From Sinisalibacter aestuarii (GTDB lineage Bacteria > Pseudomonadota > Alphaproteobacteria > Rhodobacterales > Rhodobacteraceae): DNA of 64,000 nt. The notes below the pieces were generated by a model, which saw nothing but the letters and a program-made list of their open reading frames with translations, had not been told where the DNA came from and searched no databases. A program made the position numbers and the translations under genes. Shown piece after piece: positions 34,384 through 43,543 of this stretch (the first letter of the stretch is position 1; every line of letters starts with the position of its first letter). The stretch spans positions 124,001-188,000 of the forward strand of contig NZ_BROH01000006.1 in the NCBI RefSeq assembly GCF_027923545.1, written 5' to 3'.

Positions 34384-34393
34384 AGCATGCGGA

Positions 34394-35764
34394 TCAGCCA
34401 AGCACCGATTGCGCCGCTTTCGCGGTCGCGGCGACGATAATGTCGGCCTCCTCGCGCGACAGGCTGAGCGGCGGGGCAAAGCCGAGGATATCGCCCTGCG
34501 GCATGGCCCGCCCGATCACCCCTTGCTCCAGCAGCGCGGCGGCGAGGCGGTAACCCACCTTGTCCGACGGGTCGAAGAAGCGGCGCGCCTCGCGGTCGGC
34601 CACGAATTCCAGCGCGCAGAGCATCCCCTCGCCCCGGATTTCGCCGATATTGCCGTGATCGCCCAGCGCCTCGGTCATGGCGGCGCGGAAATAGGCGCCG
34701 GTTTCGCCCGCATTGGCCACCAGCCCCATCTCGTCGATCAGCTTGAGGTTGGCCACCCCCGCCGCCGCCCCGATCGGGTGGGCCGAATAGGTCCAGCCAT
34801 GGCCGATCGGGCCGTTCTCGTCGGTGCCCTGTTCGAGCACCGTCCAGACCTTGCCGGAAATGATCGACCCCGACAGCGGCGCATAGGCCGAGGTGAGGCC
34901 CTTGGCGATGGTGATGATGTCGGGTTCGATCCCGTAATGGGTCGATCCCATCATCGAACCCGTGCGGCCAAACCCCGTCACCACCTCGTCGGCGATCAGC
35001 AGAATGTCATGCTTCTCCAGCACCGCCTGGATCGCCTCCCAGTAGCCCGCCGGCGGCGGCACGATCCCGCCTGTCCCCAGCACCGGCTCGCCGATCATCG
35101 CAGCGATGGTGTCGGCCCCTTCCCGTGCGATCAGTGCGTCCAGGTCGGCCACGCACTGGGCGACGAACTCGGCCTCGGATTGGGCGAGGTTCTCCCGGCG
35201 ATAGTAATAGGGGGCGGTGGTGTGGATCACCTGCGCCAGCGGCAGATCGAATTTCTTGTGAAACAGCTCAAGCCCGGTGAGCGAGCCGGTCATCAGCCCC
35301 GAGCCGTGATAGCCCCGCCAGCGCGAGATGATCTTCTTCTTTTCGGGCCGCCCGAGAATGTTGTTGTAATACCAGACCAGCTTGATGTTGGTCTCGTTCG
35401 CATCCGAGCCGGACAGACCGAAATAGACCTTGCTCATATGCGCGGGCGCGCGGTCCAGCACCATCTTGGCCAGCGTGATGCTGGCCTCCGTCCCGTGGCC
35501 GACATAGGCGTGGTAATAGGCCAGCTCCTTTGCCTGCGCCGCGATGGCATCGGCGATTTCGCTGCGCCCATAGCCCACATTCACGCAATAAAGCCCGGCG
35601 AAGGCATCGAGCAGCCGGTTGCCCTCACGGTCTTCGATGTAGCTGCCCGAGCCGCCCGTCACCACGCGCTGCGGCGCATCGCCCCGGGCGAAATCGGCCA
35701 GATGGGTGGAGGGATGAAAGAAGTTTTCGCGGTCCCAGGTTTCCAAGAGGTCGTTCTTGAGCAT
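34394..35764 (-). CDS. Class III aminotransferase (ectoine-catabolism type context)
   Basis: A 456-residue pyridoxal-phosphate enzyme. The PLP Lys288 is in TIAKGLTSAYAP; LIADEVVTGFGRTG carries the Asp that binds the pyridine nitrogen; FGLSGSDANET binds phosphate. Omega-aminotransferases of this group use pyruvate or 2-oxoglutarate with diamines, beta-alanine or 2,4-diaminobutyrate. It follows the semialdehyde dehydrogenase gene and an AsnC-type regulator, the order asnC-ssd-atf described for ectoine-utilisation loci in Ruegeria. That makes a diaminobutyrate aminotransferase role plausible, but GABA or putrescine are alternatives. Confidence 0.9.
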   Translation of the reverse strand: MLKNDLLETWDRENFFHPSTHLADFARGDAPQRVVTGGSGSYIEDREGNRLLDAFAGLYCVNVGYGRSEIADAIAAQAKELAYYHAYVGHGTEASITLAKMVLDRAPAHMSKVYFGLSGSDANETNIKLVWYYNNILGRPEKKKIISRWRGYHGSGLMTGSLTGLELFHKKFDLPLAQVIHTTAPYYYRRENLAQSEAEFVAQCVADLDALIAREGADTIAAMIGEPVLGTGGIVPPPAGYWEAIQAVLEKHDILLIADEVVTGFGRTGSMMGSTHYGIEPDIITIAKGLTSAYAPLSGSIISGKVWTVLEQGTDENGPIGHGWTYSAHPIGAAAGVANLKLIDEMGLVANAGETGAYFRAAMTEALGDHGNIGEIRGEGMLCALEFVADREARRFFDPSDKVGYRLAAALLEQGVIGRAMPQGDILGFAPPLSLSREEADIIVAATAKAAQSVLG

Positions 35765-35797
35765 GTCTGTCCCTTTGTCGGTTGCTGTGCCGCTGGC

Positions 35798-37273
35798 TCA
35801 TGCCCAGTCGCGGCAGACGTATTTTACTTCCATGAATTCCTCCATGCCCCGCCGCGCCCCTTCGCGCCCCAGCCCGGATTGCTTGGTGCCGCCAAACGGG
35901 ATCGGCGCGCCGGTCACCTTGGTGCGGTTTACCGCGACCATGCCGTATTGCAGCGCGCGGCTGAGCCGGTAGATCCGGCGCGGGTCGTGGGAATGGACAT
36001 AGGCCACCAGCCCGTATTCGGTGTCATTGGCGCGGGCGATCACCTCGTCCTCGGTATCGAACGGGGTGATCGGGGCGACGGGGCCAAAGGTTTCTTCCCG
36101 CATGATCAGCGCGGTATCCGGCACGTCCGTCAGCACGGTCGGCGCGTAGAACAGCGGGCCGAGATCGAGCCGCGCGCCGCCGCAGGCCAGCACCGCCCCT
36201 TTCGCCAAAGCATCGGCCACATGGGCCTCCTGCTTCTGCACCGCCGCCTCGTTCATCAGCGGGCCGATATCGGGATCGTCCATCCCTGCCCCGACGCTGA
36301 GCGCCTGTGTGGCCTCGGTGAAGCGCCGGCAGAACTCATCGTAGATCGGGCGCTCCACATAGATCCGGTTCGCGCCGAGGCAATCCTGCCCGGATGTGGC
36401 GAACTTGGCCTTGATCGTCTCGGCCACCGCGTGATCCAGATCGGCCCCCTTGAATACGATCACCGGCGCATGGCCGCCCAGTTCCATCACCAGCCGCTTC
36501 ACCGTATCGGCGCTGGCGCGGTAAAGCAGCCGGCCCACCTCGGTCGAGCCGGTGAACGACAGCGCGCGCACGCGGGCGTCGCCCGTCCAGTGCGGCACGA
36601 TGGTGGTGGCGCGGCCCGTCACCACGTTGAACACGCCCGCCGGCATCCCCGCCCGCTCGGCGAGTTCGGCCAGCGCCAGGGCGGAATAAGGGGTTTCATG
36701 CGCCGGATGGGCGACGATGGTGCATCCCGCGGCGAGCGCGGCGGCGGCCTTGCGGGTGAGCATTGCGGCGGGAAAGTTCCACGGCGTGATCAGCGCGACC
36801 ACACCCACCGGCTCCAGCCACAGCTCCACCTCGGCGTCATGCAAATGGCTGGTGACCCCCTCGATGTTCGGGCGGTTGGCCTCTTCGGCATAGAACTCGA
36901 CAAAGCTCGCCGCATAACCGATCTCGCCCAGCGCCTCGGAGAGCGGCTTGCCCTGCTCCAGCACCATGATCCGGGCAAGATCGTCCCTGTGCTCGTGCAT
37001 CAGGTCGAACCAGCGGCGCAGGATCGCCGCACGCTCCTGCGGCAGAAGGAAGGACCATGCGCCAAAGGCCGCCTGCGCCGCATCGACCGCGCGCGTCGCA
37101 TCGGCTGCCGTCAGGCTCGCCACGTCGCCCAGCACATCGCCGCTGGCGGGATCGGTGACGGCCAGCGTCGCCCCGTCCGAGGCGGCGACCCATTTGCCGT
37201 CGATATAGGAAAACCCGCGCAGGAGGCGCTTGTCGGCAATGTCCCGGCGGGCGGAAATGGCGGTGTCGGGCAT
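35798..37273 (-). CDS. NAD(P)-dependent succinate-semialdehyde dehydrogenase type
   Basis: A 491-residue aldehyde dehydrogenase. The general base Glu264 is in MELGGHAP and the nucleophile Cys298 in SGQDCLGANR; SFTGSTEVGR binds NAD. The sequence is close to GabD-type succinate-semialdehyde dehydrogenases, which overlap with the aspartate-semialdehyde dehydrogenase step (DoeC) of ectoine breakdown. It is 33 bases upstream of the aminotransferase gene and is probably cotranscribed with it. The RBS is GGGGAG. Which semialdehyde it uses is set by context, not by the sequence alone. Confidence 0.92.
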   Translation of the reverse strand: MPDTAISARRDIADKRLLRGFSYIDGKWVAASDGATLAVTDPASGDVLGDVASLTAADATRAVDAAQAAFGAWSFLLPQERAAILRRWFDLMHEHRDDLARIMVLEQGKPLSEALGEIGYAASFVEFYAEEANRPNIEGVTSHLHDAEVELWLEPVGVVALITPWNFPAAMLTRKAAAALAAGCTIVAHPAHETPYSALALAELAERAGMPAGVFNVVTGRATTIVPHWTGDARVRALSFTGSTEVGRLLYRASADTVKRLVMELGGHAPVIVFKGADLDHAVAETIKAKFATSGQDCLGANRIYVERPIYDEFCRRFTEATQALSVGAGMDDPDIGPLMNEAAVQKQEAHVADALAKGAVLACGGARLDLGPLFYAPTVLTDVPDTALIMREETFGPVAPITPFDTEDEVIARANDTEYGLVAYVHSHDPRRIYRLSRALQYGMVAVNRTKVTGAPIPFGGTKQSGLGREGARRGMEEFMEVKYVCRDWA

Positions 37274-37404
37274 GGCAGATCTCCCCTGTTCGCCAGCCCA
37301 GTCTGACGCTTGGGGGCGGGGAGCGAGGCCGAAATTGGCCCGCTGCCGAGAAGATTTGCCTGTTCGCCCTCAGGCCAAGAGAGGATTCCTCTCCGCCGTC
37401 GCCA

Positions 37405-37451
37405 CCGGTTTCTTTCTAAGAAACCGGCCCGAAATCTTGGAAAGATTTCGG
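37405..37451. terminator. Two-hairpin 3'-end module, copy 2 (after the AsnC-type gene)
   Basis: Stems of 10 bp at 37405-37414/37418-37427 (core CCGGTTTCTT) and 37429-37438/37442-37451 (core CCGAAATCTT). Read on the minus strand it has the same order as the copy after glpK (24553-24600), with the CCGAAATCTT hairpin next to the stop codon. It lies between the AsnC-type gene and the dehydrogenase gene, both leftward, so it could terminate or attenuate between them. Confidence 0.8.
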
Positions 37452-37452
37452 T

Positions 37453-37935
37453 TCAGCCCCCATCGCCCAGCACCACGTCGAACGGCGGCGCGCCGCCGCC
37501 CTTCACCGGCTTGGTGACGATATAGGTGAAATACCGCGCCAGCCCGATGCGGGCATCCAGCATGTCGTCGATCAGGCGCTGATAGGCGTCGATATCGCGG
37601 GTGACGATCTGCATCAGATAGTCGAACCCGCCGCCCAGCGCCCAGCAGGCGATCACCTCATCGTAGCGGCCCGCCGCATCCTCGAAGACGCGAAAGCTCG
37701 CCGCCGTGTGGTCGGCAAGCTCCACCGCGACAAACACCGTCACATGCGGCGCGATCTTCTTGAGATTGATGCGCGCGCCATAGCCCTCGATCAGCCCGCC
37801 CTGCTCAAGCCGCTTCATCCGGTTCCAGCACGGGGTGGGCGAAAGGCCGACGCGCTCGGCCAGGTCGGCCTTGGTAATGCGCCCCTCGGTGGCGAGCACG
37901 CGCAGGATATCGAGATCGCGGCTGTCGAGTTTCAT
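37453..37935 (-). CDS. Lrp/AsnC family transcriptional regulator
   Basis: A 160-residue regulator with N-terminal winged helix (LDILRVLATEGRITKADLAERVGLSPTPCWNRMKRLE, about residues 8-44) and a C-terminal RAM domain (VTVFVAVELADHT onward). The length is that of Lrp/AsnC proteins. Its neighbours fit the AsnC (DoeX) regulator of ectoine and hydroxyectoine catabolic genes, which responds to diaminobutyrate derivatives. A two-hairpin module follows its stop. Upstream is a disturbed region with the remnant of a doeA-like gene. Confidence 0.88.
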   Translation of the reverse strand: MKLDSRDLDILRVLATEGRITKADLAERVGLSPTPCWNRMKRLEQGGLIEGYGARINLKKIAPHVTVFVAVELADHTAASFRVFEDAAGRYDEVIACWALGGGFDYLMQIVTRDIDAYQRLIDDMLDARIGLARYFTYIVTKPVKGGGAPPFDVVLGDGG

Positions 37936-37939
37936 CGGC

Positions 37940-38021
37940 TCACGCTGTGATGAATGTGCCCCTGTCGCCTAGCATCCCGGCCACATGGCTGGCAATCGCG
38001 GTATCTTGCGCGCCGACCGGA
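37940..38021 (-). other. Short coding-like fragment of unclear origin
   Basis: The minus strand reads VPVGAQDTAIASHVAGMLGD then RGTFITA and a TGA at 37940-37942. The composition is protein-like and recalls the start of an acetyl-CoA hydrolase/CoA-transferase domain (IAxHVAxLIxDGATLQ), but the match is short and may be chance. It lies between the AsnC-type gene and the doeA-like remnant, which suggests that this interval was assembled by rearrangement. Confidence 0.3.
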
Positions 38022-38171
38022 ACCGTGCTGCAACCCGGCATGACCTTCCACTTCATGCCCGGATTATGGATGGAGGGCTGGGGTTTGGAGACGACCGAGT
38101 CTATCGTCATCCGTGACGGCGCCCCCGAGGTTCTGGGCAGCGTTCCCCGCCAGTTGTTTGTGAAGGACTGA
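38022..38171 (+). pseudogene. C-terminal remnant of a DoeA-like ectoine hydrolase (M24 fold)
   Basis: From 38022 the frame reads TVLQPGMTFHFMPGLWMEGW, then GLETTESIVI and LGSVPRQLFVKD with a TGA at 38169-38171. This matches the last 49 residues of DoeA/EutD ectoine hydrolases (M24, creatinase fold), including LQPGMTFHxMPGLWMxxWGxExTES. About 340 residues are missing; the open frame to ATG 37947 has no RBS and is not DoeA-like. The stop is two bases before the M20 deacetylase start, consistent with an original doeA-deacetylase operon. Confidence 0.7.
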
Positions 38172-38173
38172 CC

Positions 38174-39334
38174 ATGACCAAGCTGACCGACACAATCGAG
38201 CTTCTGCGCGAGCTGGTGGCCTACCCGACCGTCTCCGCCGACAGCAATATCGCCCTTGTCGAAAATCTGGCCGGCTGGCTCGAAAGCGCGGGCGCGCGGG
38301 TCGAGCTGCATCACGACGAAACCGGGCAGAAGGCCAACCTGTTCGCCACCATCGGGCCCGAGCGCGATGGTGGCATCCTGCTCTCGGGCCATACCGACGT
38401 GGTGCCCGCCAAGGGCGACGACTGGACCAACGATCCGTTCGAGATGGTCGAGCGGGACGGCAAGCTTTATGGCCGCGGCACCTGCGACATGAAGGGCTTC
38501 ATCGCCGCCAGCGTGGCCATGGCCCCGGTGCTGGCCCATAGCGTGACGGAGCGGCCTTTGCACTTTGCCTTCACCTATGACGAGGAGGTCGGCTGCCTCG
38601 GCGCGCAGGCGCTGGCCGATACGCTGGCCGCCAAGGGTATCCGCCCGGGCGTGGCGATCATCGGCGAGCCCACCGGGATGCGGGTGATCGAGGGGCATAA
38701 GGGCTGCTGCGAATACACCACCCATTTCGAAGGGCGCGCCGGCCACGGCTCGCGGCCCGAACTGGGGGTGAACGCCGTCGAATTCGCGGTGCGCTACGTC
38801 TCGCGCCTGCTGGAACTGCGCCGGCCCTTGCGCGCCCGCGCCCCGAAAGACAGCCGCTATGAGCCGCCCTGGACAACGATCAACCCCGGCAGCCTGCTGG
38901 GCGGCGTGGCGCATAACGTGATCGCCGACCGCGCCTCGGTGCAATGGGAGATGCGCCCGGTGCAGGCGGGCGATGGCTCCTTCGTCCGTGAAGAAATGCG
39001 GCGCTACGTGCACGAACACCTGTTGCCGGAGATGCAGGCGATCTGGCCCGAAGCGCGGATCGTCACCGAGGTGATCGGCGAGGTCGCCGGGCTGCAGCCG
39101 GCAAGCGAAAACGCCGCGCGCGACATCATGCTGGAACTCACCGGCGCGAATTCCTGCGATCTGGTCGCCTTCTCCACCGAGGCGGGGGTTTTCCAGAAGC
39201 TCGACATGGATGTGGTGGTCTGCGGCCCCGGCTCGATCGACCAGGCCCACAAGCCTGACGAATACCTCGCGCTCGACCAGCTTCAGCAATGCCTGACCAT
39301 GCTCGAAGGGCTGGGCGAGAAACTGGCGGGCTGA
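38174..39334 (+). CDS. M20 family deacetylase (ArgE-like, possibly N-acetyl-diaminobutyrate deacetylase)
   Basis: A 386-residue zinc amidohydrolase. Metal ligands are seen in SGHTDVVPA (His), GRGTCDMKGF (Asp bridging), DEEVGCLG (Glu-Glu, catalytic base plus ligand) and IDQAHKPDEYL (His). ArgE enzymes remove the acetyl group of N-acetylornithine. Here the gene follows a doeA remnant and lies near asnC-ssd-aminotransferase, so the ectoine intermediate N2-acetyl-2,4-diaminobutyrate is a plausible substrate; this is context inference. A GntR regulator starts two bases after its stop. Confidence 0.88.
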   Translation: MTKLTDTIELLRELVAYPTVSADSNIALVENLAGWLESAGARVELHHDETGQKANLFATIGPERDGGILLSGHTDVVPAKGDDWTNDPFEMVERDGKLYGRGTCDMKGFIAASVAMAPVLAHSVTERPLHFAFTYDEEVGCLGAQALADTLAAKGIRPGVAIIGEPTGMRVIEGHKGCCEYTTHFEGRAGHGSRPELGVNAVEFAVRYVSRLLELRRPLRARAPKDSRYEPPWTTINPGSLLGGVAHNVIADRASVQWEMRPVQAGDGSFVREEMRRYVHEHLLPEMQAIWPEARIVTEVIGEVAGLQPASENAARDIMLELTGANSCDLVAFSTEAGVFQKLDMDVVVCGPGSIDQAHKPDEYLALDQLQQCLTMLEGLGEKLAG

Positions 39335-39336
39335 CG

Positions 39337-40017
39337 ATGGACGACACGGGCAAAGACATGCGGCGCTCGGCCCGCGACCGGTTTGAAACGCTGCACCGGA
39401 CCCTGCGCGACAGGATCTGCGCGCTTGATTACAAGCCCGGCGAACGGCTCTCGGAAGAGGCGCTGGCGGAGGAATTCGGCATCAGCCGCACCCCGCTCCG
39501 ACGGGTGCTCGGGCGGCTCGAAGCAGAGGGGTTGCTGCGTTCTGTCCACGGTGTGGGAACTATCGTCACCGATCTGGACGCGGCCGAAATGGGGCAGGTG
39601 TTTCGCCTGCGGCTGGCGCTCACCGACCTTTTCGCAACCCTCGACCCGGTCGCGCCCGACACCGATTTCGTCGCCCGGTTCCGGCGGCTGCGCGACAAAG
39701 TCCGCACTCTGAACGACGCCCCGACGCCGGAAGGGTTCACCCGGCTGAACCGCGAACTGTTCCTTGCCATGCTCGACCTTACGGCCAACGCGCCTTTACG
39801 CGACATCGCCGAACAGCTTTACTTCCGCACCACCCGGATCTGGCTTCAGTCGTTGTTTGCATCGAATATCGACCTCGAAACCGAGACCCGCATCTTCACC
39901 CGCGAAGTCGAAGACCTGCTCGCCGCGCTTGAACTCGGCAATGTTACCGCCATCGCCGCCCTGCGCCGGGCCCATCTCGCGATGAGCTTCGAGCGCCTCA
40001 GCCGGCTCCTCGTGTGA
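39337..40017 (+). CDS. GntR family regulator (FCD subfamily)
   Basis: A 226-residue regulator: winged helix in the first 75 residues (RICALDYKPGERLSEEALAEEFGISRTPLRRVLGRLE) and an all-helical FCD ligand domain from about 90. The start at ATG 39337 is two bases past the deacetylase stop, so the genes are coupled. In some ectoine loci a GntR regulator (EnuR, MocR type) is used, but this is an ordinary FadR-like form without aminotransferase domain. It may instead control the deacetylase gene alone. Confidence 0.9.
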   Translation: MDDTGKDMRRSARDRFETLHRTLRDRICALDYKPGERLSEEALAEEFGISRTPLRRVLGRLEAEGLLRSVHGVGTIVTDLDAAEMGQVFRLRLALTDLFATLDPVAPDTDFVARFRRLRDKVRTLNDAPTPEGFTRLNRELFLAMLDLTANAPLRDIAEQLYFRTTRIWLQSLFASNIDLETETRIFTREVEDLLAALELGNVTAIAALRRAHLAMSFERLSRLLV

Positions 40018-40096
40018 AAATGTGCCCGTAATGTGAACGCCGCTATATTGCCTAAGTGAATATCGGACATTAGCATTTCTTCAGGGAGGCGAGAAT

Positions 40097-41104
40097 ATGA
40101 CCGTAACACTCAAACAACTCGAGGTTTTCCACGCTATCGTCGTGGCAGGCTCGATCAGCCAGACAACACGCGTTCTCGGCTTGTCACAGCCCACGATCTC
40201 GCAACAGCTCGCCAAGCTCGAAGACAAGCTCGGTTCGCAACTCATTCATCGCGGGCGCAGCGAAAACATGCGTCTCACCGCGGCCGGTGAGTATTGGTAC
40301 AAGGTCGCCAGCCGGGTGCTCGGGGCGATCGACGAGGCCGAACAGGAGCACCGCATCCTCTTTGACGAGAAACGCCTGACGCTACATTTCGGCACCACGC
40401 CCTCGCTGCGCGGGCGATTCCTTGAAGTCGCGGCACAGACCGCGCTGGAGATTCGCCAGTTCGCGCGATTCGATTTCGAATGGGCGCTTACCTCTGATGA
40501 GATCGTCGAGATGATCAACACGCGCCGGATCAATTGCGGCGTGGTCAGCGGATCGAGCGTCGAGGACCATAAATCCTCGCTCTATATCGAACATCTTTGC
40601 CGCGACAAGATCGTCTGGACCGTGCCCTCTACCATCCCCGACGACGTTATCGCGGAAGTGCTGGAAACTGGCCAGCCGCCAAAGGCGCCATTCGACGCGC
40701 TCACGCGCTTTGTGGACGTGACCTCGATCGTTCCGTGGCGGGAACGCTCGGATAACTGGTATCGCAGCACTCTGCCCTTCGCCTCGCCCTTCTTCGGCTG
40801 CGTCACGCATCAGGCCGCGGTCGACATCGTGGCGGCGGGCCTCGCGACAACGCATTCACCGATGTCGCTCTTGCCGAACCTGCCCAACCAGGTGCGCAAG
40901 CGGATCAAGGTCTATGATCTCGACGAACACGCGCGCGACGTGGTTCTGGTGATGCCCAAGCATCTCCTGAGCCTGAAGCCCTTTGCGATGTTCCGCGAAC
41001 GGATCAGCGAGTATGTGCGCACCACCTATGAGGAGGCGCGCCGTCACGAAGAGGTGCGCCCGATGCCGGGCCGCCAGCACTTCGCACCGCAGGCGGCGGA
41101 GTAG
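40097..41104 (+). CDS. LysR family transcriptional regulator
   Basis: A 335-residue LTTR with HTH MTVTLKQLEVFHAIVVAGSI, SQTTRVLGLSQPTISQQLAK and an effector domain of lower similarity to common branches. It has a C-terminal extension of about 30 residues (RRHEEVRPMPGRQHFAPQ). It starts with an ATG after GGGAGG. It is followed by a gap without gene and then by the convergent ABC operon, whose regulator it might be; no operator is evident. LysR-type regulators of this long form occur beside taurine- or alcohol-related transporters. Confidence 0.85.
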   Translation: MTVTLKQLEVFHAIVVAGSISQTTRVLGLSQPTISQQLAKLEDKLGSQLIHRGRSENMRLTAAGEYWYKVASRVLGAIDEAEQEHRILFDEKRLTLHFGTTPSLRGRFLEVAAQTALEIRQFARFDFEWALTSDEIVEMINTRRINCGVVSGSSVEDHKSSLYIEHLCRDKIVWTVPSTIPDDVIAEVLETGQPPKAPFDALTRFVDVTSIVPWRERSDNWYRSTLPFASPFFGCVTHQAAVDIVAAGLATTHSPMSLLPNLPNQVRKRIKVYDLDEHARDVVLVMPKHLLSLKPFAMFRERISEYVRTTYEEARRHEEVRPMPGRQHFAPQAAE

Positions 41105-41311
41105 GCGAAGGCTTCACCGGAGCGCCGCTCGCGGTGGGCGACCAGGTGAGCACTGGGCAGTCCTGCAACGCCGAACAATGGCGCTTCCACATGGTGCCCG
41201 AGCCGGGTCAGCCCGGTCGCTGGAAAACCGGCGGCGCGGCGGCTTAGGTAACGGACCCTGCGATCGCGAATCCAACACGCTGGTCTGCAGCGCCCGAACT
41301 TCGGAACAACG
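41105..41311 (+). other. Gap with a coding-like fragment of unknown origin
   Basis: No complete gene is seen. One plus-strand frame reads GEGFTGAPLAVGDQVSTGQS and then CNAEQWRFHMVPEPGQPGRW before a TAG near 41247. It looks like protein-coding DNA but has no start or RBS and no family is recognised. It may be a gene remnant or chance. Confidence 0.3.
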
Positions 41312-42052
41312 CTACTGGTCGGCGCTGCCGGTGAGGCGTGAATAGGCGTCGGTCAGGTCTTCCGCGCCCGCCTGCCGGATCAGCTCGGCGGGCGTGCCAG
41401 CCGCGACGACCTGGCCTTGCCTGAGCATCACCACCGCATCGGCCTCGTCCACCTCGTCGACGAGGTGGGTGGCCCAGAGGATCGCCCGGCCCTGGCTTTG
41501 CGACAGCGCCCGCATATCCGCCACCAGCGCCCGGCGCGAGGGCGTGTCGAGCCCGGCCGACGGCTCGTCCATGATCAGCAGATCGGGCTCGTTGATCAGC
41601 GCCCGCGCGATCTCCACCTTGCGCTGCTGCCCGCCCGAGAGGTTGCGCACCGGGCGCGCGAGCAGGCTGGCGGCGCCGAATTGTACGGCCAGCGCGTCGA
41701 TGCGCGCATCAAGCGCCGCACCACCGATCCCGAACAGCCGGCCATGAAAGCGCAGATTGGCCCGGATCGACATGTCGAGATCCACCGAACGCTCCTGAAA
41801 CACCACGCCGAGCCGGCGGCGGATCGCCGGGCCGTTGGCGCGGTGGGTCGTGCCGAAAAGCTGCACATCGCCGGCATCCGGCGCAAACAGCCCCGCGATC
41901 ACCTGAAAGAGCGTCGACTTGCCCGCCCCGTTCGGCCCGAGCAGCCCGACGAACTGGCCCGGCCCGATCTCAAGATCGACCCCGTCGAGCGCGGTGACAG
42001 CCCCATAGCGCTTGACCACACCTTTCAGGTTCAGAACCGGCGCATCGTTCAT
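41312..42052 (-). CDS. ABC transporter ATPase (ABC-2 type, PQQ/alcohol-dehydrogenase-associated)
   Basis: A 246-residue ATPase with Walker [10 protein letters not shown], signature LSGGQQRK and Walker [13 protein letters not shown], in the style of ABC-2 efflux or export ATPases (DrrA-like). The sequence is close to the ATPase of the PQQ alcohol-dehydrogenase-linked ABC systems (PedB/LutE type). Its presumed permease is encoded at 47289-48128, on the other strand and beyond a divergent promoter. Here it is the last gene of the taurine-type importer operon and overlaps its neighbour by four bases, so it is cotranscribed with another transporter. Confidence 0.85.
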   Translation of the reverse strand: MNDAPVLNLKGVVKRYGAVTALDGVDLEIGPGQFVGLLGPNGAGKSTLFQVIAGLFAPDAGDVQLFGTTHRANGPAIRRRLGVVFQERSVDLDMSIRANLRFHGRLFGIGGAALDARIDALAVQFGAASLLARPVRNLSGGQQRKVEIARALINEPDLLIMDEPSAGLDTPSRRALVADMRALSQSQGRAILWATHLVDEVDEADAVVMLRQGQVVAAGTPAELIRQAGAEDLTDAYSRLTGSADQ

Positions 42053-42771
42053 ATCTCCGCCTCCCCGGTGATCCGGTCGGTCTCGGCGCGCAGGAAGGCC
42101 ACGTCGCGCTCTTCTCGCGGGGTCGAAATCCGGTGTTCGGCGGTGATGGTAGCGGGGCGCCCCTCCAGCCGCACCACCCGGTCCGCCAGCCGGGCCGCGT
42201 CTTCCGGCTCGTGGGTGACGATGAGCACGGTCGCGCCGTGGCTTGCGATCACCCGTGTCACCAGCGCCATCAGCTCGCGGGCGAGCTTGCGGTCGATCGA
42301 CACGAAAGGCTCGTCGAGCAGCAGCACCTGCGGCTTTACCGCCAGCGCCCGCGCCAGCGCGACCCGCCGCTGCATCCCGCCCGACAGCTCGCCCGGAAGC
42401 GCATCTTCATAGCCCTTGAGCCCCATCTCGGCGAGCAGCGCGCGCGCTTCGCCAAGATCGAGCGAGGGGTTTACCGCTGTGAGGTTGCCGACCGCGCTTT
42501 GCCAGGGCAACAGGCGCGGATCCTGAAACACGAAGCCGGGCACCGCCGCCGCGTCGGGGCTCTGGCCGCCGATCTCGATCCGGCCGGAAAACGCCCGCTC
42601 GATCCCCGCCACCATGCGCAGCAGGGTCGATTTGCCCACGCCCGACGGCCCGATCAGCGCCACCACCTCGCTCGCCGCAAGGTCCAGCGCCAAATCTGCG
42701 AACAGCGGCTCGGCCTGCCCGGCAAAGCGCTTTTCGGCGACCCTTATCGAGACTGGAACGCCGGACGCCAT
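42049..42771 (-). CDS. ABC transporter ATPase (nitrate/taurine type)
   Basis: A 240-residue ATPase: Walker [10 protein letters not shown], signature LSGGMQRR, Walker [15 protein letters not shown], in the pattern of SsuB/TauB. It pairs with the permease and binding protein encoded upstream. It overlaps the permease gene by 28 bases and the next ATPase by four. The permease and binding protein resemble those for sulfonates, nitrate or small organic anions. Confidence 0.9.
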   Translation of the reverse strand: MASGVPVSIRVAEKRFAGQAEPLFADLALDLAASEVVALIGPSGVGKSTLLRMVAGIERAFSGRIEIGGQSPDAAAVPGFVFQDPRLLPWQSAVGNLTAVNPSLDLGEARALLAEMGLKGYEDALPGELSGGMQRRVALARALAVKPQVLLLDEPFVSIDRKLARELMALVTRVIASHGATVLIVTHEPEDAARLADRVVRLEGRPATITAEHRISTPREERDVAFLRAETDRITGEAEI

Positions 42772-43526
42772 CCGAGCACCTTTGCCTCCAACCGCCGCAT
42801 CACGGCGTATTCCAGAAAGATCACCACCGTCATGAATGCCACCGTATAGGACAGGATGCCCGCGATGTCGAAATTCTGAAAGAAAATCCCGATGCGGAAT
42901 CCCACCCCGCCATCGCTGCCGAGCACTTCGAAGACAAGCACGATCTTCCAGATCAGCGAGAGCCCGGTGCGCGCGGCGGTGAGCACATAGGGCATGAGTT
43001 GTGGCAAGACGAACAGCCGCATCCGGCGCCAGAACGGCACGCGGTAGACCTGCGCCAGTTCACCATAGCCCTGATCGAGCGCCCGCACCCCCTCGCGCAT
43101 CGTCACCGTGACGAGCGGCGTCTTGTTCACCACCACGGCGAGGATCAGGGCGAACTCGGTAAGGCCGAGCCAGATGTAACAGGTGATCGCCACGACGATA
43201 GCCGGGATGTTGAGGCCGATGATGATCCAGCTGCCAAACAGCCGGTCCACCGACCGCAGCCGTCCGAGCAGGGCACCTAAAACGATGCCCAGCCCCATCG
43301 CGGTAACGAAGGCAATCGCGGCGCGCGCCAGCGTCTTGCCCACATCGGCGATCAGGCTGCGGTGCAGGGCAAGCTCCCACAACTCGCGGACGACCGTCAC
43401 AGGGGTCGGAAACAGGCGGTGATCGACCACCACCGCCAGCAGGTACCAGACCAGCACGAGAAGCGGCAGGGAGAACCACTCCAGCCCTGCCGCTCCCCAG
43501 CGCGCGGTGCGCCGTTCATTCTCCAT
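42744..43526 (-). CDS. ABC transporter permease (nitrate/taurine type)
   Basis: A 260-residue membrane protein with about six helices and the EAA-like loop ([32 protein letters not shown], about residues 141-172). It is the membrane component of the importer with the ATPase at 42049 and binding protein at 43544. The last five residues overlap the start of the ATPase gene in another frame. Substrate class: small anions or alcohol-derived compounds, not determinable. Confidence 0.9.
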   Translation of the reverse strand: MENERRTARWGAAGLEWFSLPLLVLVWYLLAVVVDHRLFPTPVTVVRELWELALHRSLIADVGKTLARAAIAFVTAMGLGIVLGALLGRLRSVDRLFGSWIIIGLNIPAIVVAITCYIWLGLTEFALILAVVVNKTPLVTVTMREGVRALDQGYGELAQVYRVPFWRRMRLFVLPQLMPYVLTAARTGLSLIWKIVLVFEVLGSDGGVGFRIGIFFQNFDIAGILSYTVAFMTVVIFLEYAVMRRLEAKVLGWRPAFQSR

Positions 43527-43543
43527 GCGCGGGACCGGCCCGC

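Noticed and set aside
37947-38171. A 74-codon open frame as an independent small gene.
   Set aside because: The C-terminal two thirds are the end of a DoeA-like protein, the rest has no match and no RBS; kept as a remnant.
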